Notes under the pieces: model-generated
The model's input: only the letters and a program-made list of their open reading frames with translations
What the model was told of the DNA's origin: nothing
The model's database searches: none
Made by a program: the position numbers and the translations under genes
Assembly (NCBI GenBank): GCA_036937835.1
Contig: CM072876.1
Span: 17,575,001-17,639,000, forward strand
DNA from: Pampus argenteus
Taxonomy: Eukaryota > Chordata > Actinopteri > Scombriformes > Stromateidae
Reading direction: 5' to 3'
Length of the DNA stretch: 64,000 nt
In this document: positions 12,761 through 30,300 of the stretch, piece after piece
Layout of the letters: the number at the start of each line of letters is the position of its first letter
Position numbering within the stretch: position 1 is the first letter of the stretch

Positions 12761-13684
12761 ATGAGTGTCTCTACCCCTTTTAAAGTAATGTTCATGTGAC
12801 CATAAGACCAACAGCAATTACATCATAAAGTCCATTCATGATGATGCTAATAGATTTCAAAAGTAAAACAAAATTTAATTTAGTTTTGAAGCTGATATAC
12901 AGAAGCTTCTGGTAAAGACAAACAAAAAAGGGACATCAGAGCAGAGACTGGAACATTTCTTTCTTAACATCTGAAAAATTATATAAATTTATAGCTTTGT
13001 AGAAATGCTCTTATTGCAAAAATAATGTGTCAACTGCATTCTCACTGTCAGACATCCCAAAAACACACCAGTTAACAGAAAAAAACTATTTAAAACGGTT
13101 TACAACATCCATATTTTGACTACTCAATACATACATATATACATACAACTACTGCACTCACCAAAGAAAACACTATGGCGACTTCCTAATCATCACCTCA
13201 TTCATGTTTTACATTTTTGCAATGAAGATGATTTTGATGATTTAGTTTTTCTAATATGTTTTAAATTGAATTGAATTTTTTTGTAATTACACAGTAAAGA
13301 TACAGTTTGAGAGCTTTTTTGTAATGATGAGATTATGGATCTCAATTACATTAATAAAAATCAAAAGGACAATTTTTGTAATGACATACTAAGTAATAAT
13401 TATGAGATAACATGAAGTATTATCTCAGTAATAGAATAATAGAAAACATAATTGCAGCATTACTCTCCTTTGGTGAGTGCAATGTGTGTACTTTCCATCT
13501 TGCCGTTGAGCTCCAGAAGCAAATCTGCAGCCTGGACCGTCTCTCGTCTCTGCTTCAATCAGCATCATGTAACCTGTGACCTTCATGTCTGTGTGAACCA
13601 TGAGACTGAGGCAGTAGTACGGGTAAAGACAGCACATACAGCACTAGAGTCCGAGTGTTGAGTCAGCAGGTGTGACGTGAACGT
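12761..13684 (-). other. rad51 3' UTR / convergent spacer
   Basis: AT-rich non-coding sequence between the convergent ends of rmdn3 and rad51. I see no repeat I can name and no clear minus-strand AATAAA; a variant ATTAAA (TTTAAT on the plus strand, 12874-12879) is the only candidate. Confidence 0.4.
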
Positions 13685-17833
<4,149 letters not shown>

Positions 17834-18770
17834 GATCTGCGGATGAGAGACTGTGGCTGTCAAAAAAAAAAAAACAGTCTTTACAACAGTCAGCAAGACA
17901 AATGATGTTTAAGGTCTGGGTGATGTAATGTCAGTGGGTTTTGTTTGAACCAGGATTAATAAAACCGACTCAGATATGAGTTCAAGTCTGAAAACTTTTG
18001 GCAGCATGTTGTAGGTGAGCAGGGAGCTCAGACTGAAACAACAGGATGCAGGACCCTGTTTGAATTATATCTGTTTTATATACCGTTAAACCACTATGAA
18101 GTATTAAATACGACATCTTGTCGAAACCTTGAATCATCCCTTTCTCTATTTGTACTTATAATGATACATTCTGGTCTGAAACTAGATCAGAGCTCAGATT
18201 TTAGATGTGCAAAAAGCGCATACCTAATGAATGTGATACATTTGCCATGAACTGAGCAGCAGGACAGAAACATTTGAATGAAACAAAGAGTAAATAATAC
18301 TTTAATTGCTCAGCGTTACGTTTCCACAGCATGCTTGAACCAGCGGACAGAAATACCGTTGGCTAAGCTAACGTCACATTAGCAATGTAAAAGTAACGTC
18401 CCTGGCTCACATTATTTTGTCAATAGCACTTTGCGCTACACACTGAAAAAATAGCAACATCCCAGTAAATTAACTGACCAACTCTTCTAACGTTTACAAC
18501 AAGAATTTCTCCAGTAACACAACAAACTTCACTAGCAGTATAGCTGCTCTGAAGCAGCCGCTAACAGCTTCATAAAACCGACTGTAGCTGTTAGCCTATT
18601 AGCATTAGCGCTGTTTTCATGTCCGTTCGCTGTTTTCAGTTAACTGCAAACCAGTTGACAGCGAGCTGACAAGTTCAATACAAGTTAATATCTGTCTCAC
18701 CTATGTACTCAAGTCACTTGCAAACAAAACTCGAATATTATTGTGTCATACAGCTACAGGTGGAACTTAC

Positions 18771-18850
18771 CTGCTGACTTCTTGTTTTCTACAAATGTTG
18801 AACAACCAAAAGCTCCCGCGCATAATGTACGAACGATACGCAATGACGCT
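18771..18850 (-). promoter_or_regulatory. rad51: rad51 untranslated exon 1 and core promoter
   Basis: On the minus strand GAAGTCAGCAG|GTAAGT gives a strong donor at 18771, in phase with an acceptor at 17836 just before the start codon, as expected for an untranslated first exon. TCCCGCGC (18814-18821) is an E2F-like site. A CCGCCC-type GC-rich stretch lies at about 18865-18885 and a CCAAT box (ATTGG on the plus strand) near 18893. This is a plausible S-phase promoter; all of it is motif reading, not data. Confidence 0.5.
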
Positions 18851-19538
18851 GTACGTAACGAGACCGCCTCTCCCGCCCCTCCTAACGTTTGATTGGTCAG
18901 ACTATGAATCTGAGTAAAGATGAGACCAAAACAGGAAGTCCGTAGGGTCTATCATTCAAAGTAAAAGCTCAACGCCTTCAATTTGTAGGAAATGTTATTT
19001 TTATCTGTCTGGCCCGGCACTTAGAAATATTTAGGTCCCAAGCCGGTGTCACACACCGTGAAGGACCCATTGTAATTCGAATGTTTATTATTACGCATTA
19101 TTATACCTATACCTATGTATTATGCATTTCCCCAAACTTTCCAAAAAGTTGATTTGTCATGGCAGGAACGTGCAACCTTTTCCGAATAGCGATTCTGGTG
19201 GGCGTTCACCCCCCCCCCAAACATGCAAAATGACTCTGTAGCGCGGGGCTTACACTGGTCAAGGGTCACACTTTCTAACACACTTCTATATACTTAGATT
19301 TATTTTCCTATAATCACCATGTAGCATCATAATCTGTAAACAGACTTATTGATGCTGATGAAAATCATTAGGATGTAAACAACATTTTGGAAAAAACAAG
19401 TCATTGGACTACAGTGTCAATGAGACAACAGACAATTATATTAGAAGCTTTATTGTTCAAACTACAAGACAAACACTGATAATCAGAAGCAGCGAAAAGA
19501 CTAAAAGACATTTAAAAACATTGCACATGTGGAAGCCT
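18851..19538. other. Spacer between rad51 promoter and cenpe 3' end
   Basis: Non-coding. It contains two minus-strand AATAAA polyadenylation signals for cenpe (TTTATT on the plus strand at 19449-19454 and 19299-19304; the first lies about 85 bases after the cenpe stop). A C run lies at about 19211-19219. Confidence 0.6.
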
Positions 19539-22500
19539 TTACTGCTGTTTACACATGTCCTCTTGCTTTGGAGACTGAGGCCACCACTCGTCCTGTCTGC
19601 CTGCATCTGCAACATACGAGACAAAGCAACACCCAAAGTATGAAATATACATATGTATAAGAATTATAATAATAATCCACAGCCTTGTGTTCTTTAACCA
19701 ACCCAGGGTTTCATGTGCCAGTGTTGAAAATAGTGGTTGAAATCAAGTCATCTCAGTGTGTGTTTATGTTTGTTAAATGAGTTTCTCCTTGGATTATCAA
19801 TATCTCAGGGAAATGTTGTCATCAGTCATTTCAAATTGTTTCCATTTTTCTATGCCTTAGTTTTGATTTTATATCTCATAATTTCAAGAAAGGTTTGACT
19901 TATGTCATAAATCTAACCTAAAGAAATACAACTTGACAGCTTAGATTTGGCAGTTTTTGGCATTTCCTTTAACATGATTGTGACTTAGTCACCGATAGGT
20001 CGGATTGAGACAAGCTTTCATATATTAAAGCCACTTTTCCTGTTATAATATAAAATATAATATATATAAAGCTCTGCAGACATTAATAGTCCTGCACAAA
20101 TCATAATATTAAGAAAAAAAAGCTCAATACTAAGACTACTCAGTTCTATGCAAAGTCAGTGGAAGAATAGTGTCCCAACACCACAATGCATCTGTTAGTA
20201 ACCCTCAGTGATTCCTTAAACAGTTACCCTTCTGTGCATCTGTCGTATCAGGAACATGGGAAACCTCTGGCAGAAAACAAACAGCTCAGGTCTTTACTCT
20301 GTTAAGACTATAAGATAAATTACAGTACGAAGGGGGTCAACTGTAGCTTACCTGGAATGGTCCCCAGACTGGAGTTATCAAAGAACTGCTTGGGACAGGT
20401 TCTGGACAGCAGCTCAGAGTTTCCGCTCACATCAAAGAATCTACTTTTGGGGGAGTCGTGCAATGAGACCTTTGGAGAATCCATCAGCTTCCTGGGAGAT
20501 TCCATGATCTTCTTGGGAGTAACCAGAAACTTCTTAGGTGAGTTGAGGAAGTTAGAGTCTGAGGTCATGGGAAGGGTCCTCTTGGTGGGAGTACAGGGTG
20601 ATGGAGGCCTGTCTGGCTCTGCCTTGCTCTTCACCTTCAGCTTGATGGCTCTGCTCTTCCACTTGGCGATCTCTGCATGCTGACTGGACACCAGGCTGTG
20701 GAGACGGAGGGGGACAGGTGTCAAGAGAAGCCTTAAATGCTGCAGTTATTTACTTACAGAGACTCATCTCACCTCTCCAGCTCGGTTATTTTCACTTGAA
20801 GCTGTTTGATCTCCTCCTCTAGTTTGTTCTTCTCCAGGAGAATGCTACTCTTGATCACCAAACCTCTGGGGTTTGTCAGCCTGGCATGAAGGTCCTCACC
20901 CTGCAGGACTGAAGTCAACATCATGACATCGTTATTCACCATGTCAACACCTGTCTTGTTTACATGAGACACAAATACACTTTAAACTGTCACAAAAGGG
21001 GAAAATAAGTTATGATGAGTTTGCAGGAGCCAGACTAGTAGCTGTGTTTTCCAAATGGGTACTTCATTATTAGGTCATCACATCATATTTGTCCTCGTCA
21101 CCTCGTCACAGCAAAGTGCATGTTGTTTCAGTCAGCTGTACACACCACCGGCAGATATTTGGACACAAACTATTATACAGATTTAAATTTTGACATGACA
21201 AATGGTGCTAGATAATATGTCTGGTGGTAAATACAGTTAGCACTATTTATCTTGCTGGGAACGTAAAACCTTTCAATCAAACCTACAACCTTGTGGTGGT
21301 GCTAGATAAAAGGTCAAATGATCAGCAAGAATCAACATGGGAACCATTAACACATCTGTACAAAAGGTTTTGAATGTCATCTATTACCAGAATGATTCAT
21401 CTACAATATGTCAAGCATTTTCCAACTACCAGGTTTAAAAAGTAAAATGTTGTTTAAAAGACTGATGTGTCAAATTGTATTTTCAGCTAGCAGTTTCAAA
21501 ACGTGCTTATGAATACATTGATGAAAGCTACATGCCAGAATAAATTATTCATCAAAAAAGGTCAGAGTAGAGTCCGATTGTTAAAGTCCTCCGTCTCTGA
21601 AACGACTTACATCTTGTGGTTCTGACAAATATAAAAAGGTTCTATTTCACCTTTGTCTACAAGCAATAATCTTAAAACGGAGAGAACAAGCAAATCCAGA
21701 CGACTTGTAGTGATGAGCTGCTGACTTACATGAGTCCTCTCCCTGCTGCTGTGACTTCCTCAGGGTTTCCTTCAGCTTCCTCAGTGACTCTTCCTTCTCA
21801 TTCAGCACTGTGGTCATCTTCTGGATCCTGAGAGGGACAAACATCTGAGAATGACTGGAACACACACCTGACTGCAGCACACAGGTCCGCTTTACCTTCA
21901 TCTCTACAAAATATGAAGAAACACACAAAAAGTTCCTCACTCTTTTTGGTGTTGATCAGATGCTGAACTCATCTCCACCTCCATTTTGAACAGTTTAGTC
22001 CGCAGATTTTCCAGCTCAACAGCACTGGGTGATGCATTTTTCTACATCAGGAAAAGACAAATATGGAAATCACACATTTTCACTGTTGATACTAGCTACA
22101 CAGAGTATAATGTTGAATTATTACAGCTAGCCTCAGGACGTGGTCTGTGAACAAAAACAGTGATTATATTTGAGATGAACCTCAGACTCTCGCAGCTTGC
22201 TTCTCAGGCTTTGGATTGTGTTATCTTTCTCTTCAACTTGTGCGCGGCTGTCCTGCAGTTCAGTCTGCAGGAGCTGGGTGGCCTGTTTATGGTTGGACAC
22301 TCTGTTGTTGGCTTTGATCTGAGCCTCCTCCAGCTGCTCAATCTGGACACACACAGCCTGAAAAAATGTCACCATATATATTAAATGAGATCTGCTCAGA
22401 CCCTCAGATTGTAACAATGAGGTGGATACTTTTGCTCAAACTTTTTTATTGTACGATACTACTTGATGAGAGCAGCCATAACAGATCACAGATAAGTCAG

Positions 22501-25500
22501 ACATACTTTGACTTGCTCCTGAGCTTGCTCGAGCTTTAGAGCCAGTTCCTGGTTGTCCTTCAGCAGGGAGAGCTCTGTTTTCAGTGGAGCTGCCTGCAGA
22601 GCCTGCTGCAGAGTGAAGCGCTTGCTTCTCTCCTCCCTCAGCTGAGAATCTGCCTGAGCCTCCAGCTGCTTCAGCTCCTCACACAGACCGTGCTGCTCGT
22701 CGATAATGCCCTGCAGGTGCAGACACTAATTATTATTCAAAGTCATAGTATTTTATATAAATGTCTGAAAGGATCTTTACAGCAGAACCATGTTCACCCT
22801 CAATAGTTATTGTAGAAATGTGAATTTTCCTGTAGATATTTGTTTGATAGGTTAATAAGTTATGTTTTATGCACGTGTGAGGATTTGAAAAAATAGACAG
22901 TAAAAACTACAAGTGTAATTTTCTTAAGTAAACCTAGAAGAAGTAGTTTAAGGCAGCAGTATTTCAATAAAAAAAATTCCTACTCCTTTGAGACTAATGA
23001 GTTTGTTGTATCGCTGCAATGATTAGTTGATTAATCGGTTGACAGAAAAATAATCAGAAACTATTTTGACAATCAATAGTCTGTCATTACTTTTAACATT
23101 TGCTGGTTCCAGTTTCTCAAATACAAAGATTTGCTGCCTATGTGGTTTTTTTGGGGATGCACGATATTGATTTTTTTCCAGTCAATACAGATTATTACCT
23201 ATAATTACTATAATTTCACATTTTTGTATTTTAAAAAGTTTGTAACCTGTACATTATGCACACTTGAGGCCATGTTCGGCTCCGTCTACGCTGTGTGGCA
23301 GCAGTTTGCGCTTGTTTAGACAATGAAAACAAAGTCACTTGATATGCAGTCAATGAAGCTTCATATTATGATATGATTTCATTATTGGAATAATACATAA
23401 TATAAGACTCCCATTATCTGCTGAGAATTTATTGGTCTGTTATATATTGTGCATTCCTAGTTTTTATATACTTGAAATGGAATACTTTGGGAGTTATGAT
23501 TGTCTGTGATTTAAATAGTTTGGCATTTTAGCACAAAAAAAAAAAAAAAAAAAATCCTCTCAAAATGTCTTGATCTGCATTCACAACAAAAATTAATACT
23601 GTCAGTCCTTTTCCACAACATTTAAATTAAATCTGCTGAGTGTTTAAGATATCCTGCCCACAGTCACACAAAACAGAACTTTTGCAGAAATAATTAAAGT
23701 GAGCGATCAACAGTACCTGCAGAGATGCCTTCCTGCTGTGTGCCACTGCAGATCTGCGTTTCAGCTCACAGCTCAGGATCTCGTCCAGACTGCTGAAGCT
23801 GATTGGCTGGCTGGTGCACACTGCCTGGAGCTGCTCCTTGAACCTCTCCCTATCTTTGATCTCAGCTGACAGCTCACTGGGGTAAGAAGCCATGCTGGCC
23901 CAGAGCTTTGCCAAAATACTGCCCATTTTCTACAAAGTAAGCAGAGCGGTCATTAAGTTTCAAAACAGGAATGTTGGAGAGATGGACAAGGAATAAGACA
24001 AAAGCTGAACACCTTGTTGAAAGGCTCACCTGCAGGTAGAGCTGCCTCTTGTCCAGCAGCTCGGTCAGTCTGTGCTCCCACAGTGTGTGGAAGTCCTCAT
24101 CTTTGATGGAGTAGTTTGGTGCCTGAGCTCTGCATAGCAGCACGTCCTGCAGGCGCCTCTCCTCAAACACAGACAAATCTTTCTTCACCAACTCCTCAAA
24201 CAGATTCCTGTAGTCCTGAGCGCGCCCCTGTAGGTGCTCCTGGAGGGGAAAAGAACACACATTTTCTGGTTATTATCATCTGAATAATCAATCAAATATT
24301 AAATAAAAAAAAAGAAAAACAGAAAAAGGTTTGGATATTTACGCCAATATTTCCCAGAGTCTGAGCAGTTTGCAGTCCCAACTGACAGACAGCGCTGTAG
24401 GCATTCATGGTGGGTTCAGGAAGGGATGTTAAACAAGGGTGCTTCACTCTCAGGGCTTTGTCCAGAGCTCTGGAGTTATACTTGGAACAGGTGCTTATAA
24501 AGTGATGGAATTTTTTAAAGGATTCCTGCAATGATATCAGTTCAGTCGTATCACAGTCATATTGAAGATTATTGCTGCCTTTCAGCTGCTTGTGTATAAA
24601 GATGTGGGGACGTTACCTGAAGCTGCAGAGTGGAGTCTTGCAGCCGTGATGAGGCTGCCTTTTTGACCACACTGGTGCTCTGGTCCAAACTGCTCAACTG
24701 CTCTCGGAGTGTTGAGATTATTGTGTTCGCATCACTGAGCGACTGAAACGAGAAGAGAAAAATAAAACCTCAGACAAACTGTTTTACTGTCAAGAACACA
24801 GCGTTACGTCTTCCTAGCATCCATATACCTAATTGTACAGAAACTGAAGTTGTTCAGTCTTTGGTTAGATAGCAACCTGACTTTTAAACCTGGGTTTAAA
24901 AATGAGTTTCTTTGATCAGAATAAAGTAATTGACTATCATGTATGTTTGATTATGAAGATATCCTGTTGCTTATTCCACCTTTTGCCCTGCATTTCATTA
25001 CAGGAGATGAATATCCTACCCATCACTATGTACTGTTTAAAACAGCAGCAACAAAAAGAGAATCATTTTTGTTTAGAAATGTCTTCTAATAAAGCTTCAT
25101 CATTAGTATTCTTGTCAAATTAAACTTCAGCTCAGAGATATGGTCTAAATACTAAATCTTTCAAGATATATCTGTGAGTGTTTCTGATGCCGTTTGTATG
25201 TGCTTATGAGTGACCATGTGTTTGTTGTTTTGTATTTTTTCCTCTGCTGTACTCAGGTCTCTCTTGGAAAAGAGATCTTGATGATCTCAATAAGATTACC
25301 TGATTAAAAAAAGACTCAAGTATGACAAACCTGCTGTGAGGCGTCTGCTTCAGCTTTAGTATGAGTTTGTTTCTCTCTTAATATTTTCAGCTGTTCCTCG
25401 AGCTGCTGCACCTGACGGCAAAAAAGAGACAGTGACAGGTCATTCAGAACAGACATCATGGCTAACAGCGATCATCTCTGACGCCTTCTCAGCCCAATCT

Positions 25501-26775
25501 CTCTAATCATCTCTAGACAGAAGACAAATAAAAACATATTGAAGAGAACAGTATTTAAGTAAATGTATCGCTGCATTTTTAGTTGGAAACTGGAAGACAT
25601 ATTTTATTCTCTAGCAACTTAATAGAGCCTTCATCTGGGTATTAAGAATAATTATGGGTTTTATTAGTAGTTGGGTCTTCCCCCATGTTTTTTTTTCTTC
25701 AGTTCATGGTTTATTTCAGTTATTATTATATTGTATTTCCCAAATCTCAGCAATTACTAAAACGGGAACATGACGACATTTCTACAGTTTATCCAGATTA
25801 TCTAAACTGCTTTATTTGCAGGTCAAACTGAAAGTGAACACACCCAAAATGTTGCCAATAATCCCTCAGTGCATAGGAAACTACAACTACAAACACAGAA
25901 CACATGCAGAACACATAACATCCAGTAAAACAACAACGTGCCGTTTGTATACCTTTTGTACAGATTAAACAGAGAGGATATAATGTAATGAACTGGGGAT
26001 CTTAAGGCTCTGGTAGGCACATTTTTTTCATGTTGGTCATAGCCAGTCTATGCATTCCAGCATCTAATAAATATGAACATAAGAATGAAGAATGAAGGCA
26101 AGTAAGCCTGTTTTTAGATATGTCAAACATTCCTTTTTGGCAGGAACTAATTTGGACCTACTTCCTGTTGAAGCCTGGTCTCTTGTTCTCCTCTCTCAGC
26201 CTGCTGCTGCTCCTGCTGCCTCAACTTCTCCTGGATGGCAGAGATCTGTGGTTGGAGGAGAGCATTAATTAATAGGCATTATAAAAGAAGGTTTGAAGTG
26301 GTTTGCTTTAAGGTTTATTCAAGTTACTGGCCTCAGATTAACCATGACTTTATAACTGCATGAGGTTACCATGTCCATCTTGTCCTCCAGCTCTGCTCGG
26401 AGCTGGTTCTTCTCCTGTCTCAGTGTGTCCAGCGTCTCCTGCAGCTGATCTCTCTCCTCACTGAGAAACGTCACATTGCACTGCAGCTCCTTCATCTCCT
26501 CTGTGGAGGCCTGACAGCTGGCTTCCTTCTCAGAGAGCAGACCGTCTTTCTCAGCTTCCACACCTTCCAGCTTTTCTGTTAAAGTCTTTATCTGTGAGAG
26601 AGGGAGCAGTTAGACAAATTGATCTGCAGTGAAAACAAATGTTCTAACATGTGATGTATATGACACTCACCTGTTGACCTAATTTACACTGCTTCTCCTC
26701 CAGATCAGAGTTCATCTGCTTCTGTTCACACAGTTCCTCTTGGATCGACTTCAAAAGGTCTTGAGTTGTAGAAGC
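19539..26775 (-). other. cenpe: cenpe exon map 43-58: distal coiled coil and tail
   Basis: Exons: 26671-26775, 26370-26591, 26162-26245, 25331-25411, 24617-24742, 24343-24525, 24030-24239, 23717-23929, 22507-22710, 22181-22357, 21941-22041, 21730-21827, 20773-20908, 20352-20695, 20228-20266, 19539-19606. The last three encode the basic tail, FFDNSSLGTIPEVSH..., and the final D-A-G-R-Q-...-M-C-K-Q-Q. If exon 57 were read through instead of spliced at 20228, it would stop after eight codons without a CAAX box. Confidence 0.82.
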
Positions 26776-27267
26776 CTAAAAACAAAATGTTAACTTCTGT
26801 TAGTCAGTTATTGATTTTAAACCTCTAAATGGAGTAATGTTTTTAATAGTTGATCCCCGTTTCGATCAGCCTGGTGCACATGTTTATGGAGACAACAAAC
26901 TGAGTTATACAAGAACATTATCGTATACTTATTTTATTATTAACTGAGGTTTTCTTGTAAATAGATAGCAATGCAGTGGGTTGATATTTCAGATTAAAAT
27001 TTAAAGTTAACAATCTATGTGTAGATATAGCCGTATATTACTTTATACATAGAAGAATTATCTTAATCACACAGAAAGCTTTACAGATTTTACATTTGTA
27101 AAAAACCAAGAACACTGATATTGTATTAGTGTCCAGGTATCCGTACTGGAAATGGGAGAGAAATCAGGTCAATGCATCCCTGCTAAAACTGGCTGATAAT
27201 ATCAGTCATGTTGATGTGTTGGTTGAGCTCGTGTTACATCAATCCCAATAAACATATGAAAGTTATA

Positions 27268-27301
<34 letters not shown>

Positions 27302-30300
27302 CAAAATGTGCAGCTTATAGAAGTAAAGCTATCTAAAACAAACCTCAGTCTGTACTATGTCCATCTTGTCCTCCAGCTCTGCTCTTAGCTGGTTCTTCTC
27401 CTGTCTCAGTGTGTCCAGCGTCTCCTGCAGCTGATCTCTCTCCTCACTGAGAGACGTCACTCTGCACTGCAGCTCCTTCATCTCCTCTGTGGAGGCCTGA
27501 CAGCTGGCTTCCTTCTCAGAGAGCAGACTGTCTTTCTCAGCTTCCACACCTTCCATCTTTTCTGTTAAAGTCCTTATCTGTGAGGGACGAAGCAGTTAGA
27601 TGGATTAAGTGTGTGTTTCTTAAACGTCAACAGTAGTTCATCAAATGTTGCAATCAAAATGTCATTTTGGAAATGTATGCACTTCCTGTTCCTTAAATTA
27701 ATCTTACAATAGTAAAACTATCCAACACAGACCTCAGTTTGTAGTGTGTCCATCTTGTCCTCCAGCTCTGCGCGGAGCTGGTTCTTCTCCTGTCTCAGTG
27801 TGTCCAGTGTCTCCTGCAGCTGATCTCTCTCCTCACTGAGAGACGTCACTCTGCACTGCAGCTCCTTCATCTCCTCTGTGGAGGCCTGACAGCTGGCTTC
27901 CTTCTCAGAGAGCAGACTGTCTTTCTCAGCTTCCACACCTTCCATCTTTTCTGTTAAAGTCCTTATCTGTGAGGGACGAAGCAGTTAGATGGATTAAGTG
28001 TGTGTTTCTTAAACGTCAACAGTAGTTCATCAAATGTTGCAATCAAAATGTCATTTTGGAAATGTATGCACTTCCTGTTCCTTAAATTAATCTTACAATA
28101 GTAAAACTATCCAACACAGACCTCAGTTTGTAGTGTGTCCATCTTGTCCTCCAGCTCTGCTTGGAGCTGGTTCTTCTCCTGTCTCAGTGTGTCCAGTGTC
28201 TCCTGCAGCTGATCTCTCTCCTTACTGAGAGACGTCACTCTGCACTGCAGCTCCTTCATCTCCTCTGTGGAGGCCTGACTGTCAGCTGTCATCTCAGACT
28301 GCAGACTGTCTCTCTCTGCTCGAACACTCTCAAGCTCCTCAGTCAGCCTCTGAATCTGTGAGGGTTAGAGAATGGAGAACTAATTGGAATTTCGAATACT
28401 GGCAATGGTTTATGGAATATGGTTTCTGTATTTGAATTTTAAAAAAAAACAACTGTTTAAGTAAAGGGTTGTATCACTCCAGAGGGTCATAAAATAACCT
28501 AAACGTTTGTCTAAAATAAGTTAATCTAATTAAGAATTTACAAGTGGAAACAACCAGCGTTAGGCCGCAGGTCCATTCTGTGCAGAAAAATGTAGCCCTG
28601 CCTGATTCTGAAGCTCTTGTGACTGGAAGGTGTTCTCTGCATCACTCTCGCCGCCTTGTCGGCTCTCCAGCTCTGCCTTTTGACTCCTCAGCAGATTGAC
28701 CTCATCCTGTAGAACTCTGACCTTCTCCTGAGCTGACCTGAGCTCCTCCTGGTTCTCGATCATCTGGAAAATGTTAAAAATCACATGAGAATACATGTGA
28801 AGATTTTTTTGTGTACAACAAGGGAAGGCTGCTATATTTTATTTAGACACTTTAATAGTGATTCATATAAAAAAGAAAGGGAAGAGACTCCTTTTGGGAC
28901 TTTGTGCCAACTACGGGAAGATGTGATTTGTGCAAGCTGAGCTAATTAATAAATGATGACATACACACACACACTAATATACGATTTGTAGTCTTCGCCA
29001 TGTATGGAACTTGTTATCCTGTGTTTTTCCCCCTCCCCTTATGCACATTTGAATTCTATGTAACTAGGGACCTCCTAATTTCAATAAAAGAAGGTTGGCG
29101 GAAGGTGTGCCTCAGAGCGAGTAGGAGATCTGTAACTGAGCATATCTCCCCGTTCTCCTTGCAAGTAAAACTTATACTGTTGTCTTTGCCTCATTTTGTG
29201 TGTGCTTTCTTATGTCCTAGGTTGTTTGAACCTGACAGTTAGCTCTACATGAAGACATGCAGGGTCATCCAGAAAGCACTGTACTGGCCAATCACAGACG
29301 TACAAGTGCACATTCCTGGTTTATTTTGCATCGTGCGCCTCATGATTCTCGCAACAACAGGTAAATTAAATGCCACTATGAAAACTGTTTGAAGTCGTAA
29401 AATCTGTATTTCATTTTTTTCTGGTACCCGAAGCAACACTCCCCCACCAGCACAGCCCCTTGTGTTGCTTTAATGTGGGGCTGTTGGTCTTATCAGCCAA
29501 CCTCAGTGTTGGACCTCACTAAAGCTCTTGCTGCTGAATGGGAGCAAATCCCTGCAACAGCATCAGTCCAGGAGGAGTGGATGCTGTTATAGCAGCAAGA
29601 TTAATGTATGTGGTTGTGGAATCAGATGATAAACTTAATTGTTGGCCATATAGTTAAAAAAAATACTATAAATTACATAGAATGCTTTCCCATCTACTAT
29701 AGTTACTATTGTAATTTAAAATTTAAAATAAATAAATAAATATTGAGGGAGGACAAACTCACCAGTTCAACATTTTCTTGAAGGTCAGTCTTCAGCTGGC
29801 TCACTTCCTCCTTAGATTTCTCCAGGTGCTCCTCCAGCTGTTTTATCAGAAACACAAGAATAGCTGAATGCAAGCGCAAATAAATAAACTGAAAATCATG
29901 ACGTTGTAAAGAGAATTTAATTCAGCGCAGAGAAACACAAACAACAAGGTGTCTCTTGTTTCAAGAGTCTTGTTTAACATTAAGGGACAAAATGCACCAA
30001 AATGTTTGGTGCAACCAGGAGAACGAGTCAGTGGCATGATCTGACCTGCAGAAGTTGTTGAGCTTCCTGCTCTTCTTTCAGCGACTGTGGCTCAAAGCTA
30101 AGCTGCTGTTGTAACTCACACTGCAGCTAAACAACAGAGAGAATATTTGTATTAAAATGTTATTTACACCATTACTATTTTATTTAGCACAAGGTGATTT
30201 CAGTCTGTACCATGTCCATCTTGTCCTCCAGCTCTGCTCGGAGCTGGTTCTTCTCCTGTCTCAGTGCGTCCAGCGTCTCCTGCAGCTGATCTCTCTCCTC

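Noticed and set aside
19404..19643. 79-codon plus-strand ORF
   Set aside because: Lies over the last cenpe exon and 3' UTR on the opposite strand; no domain.
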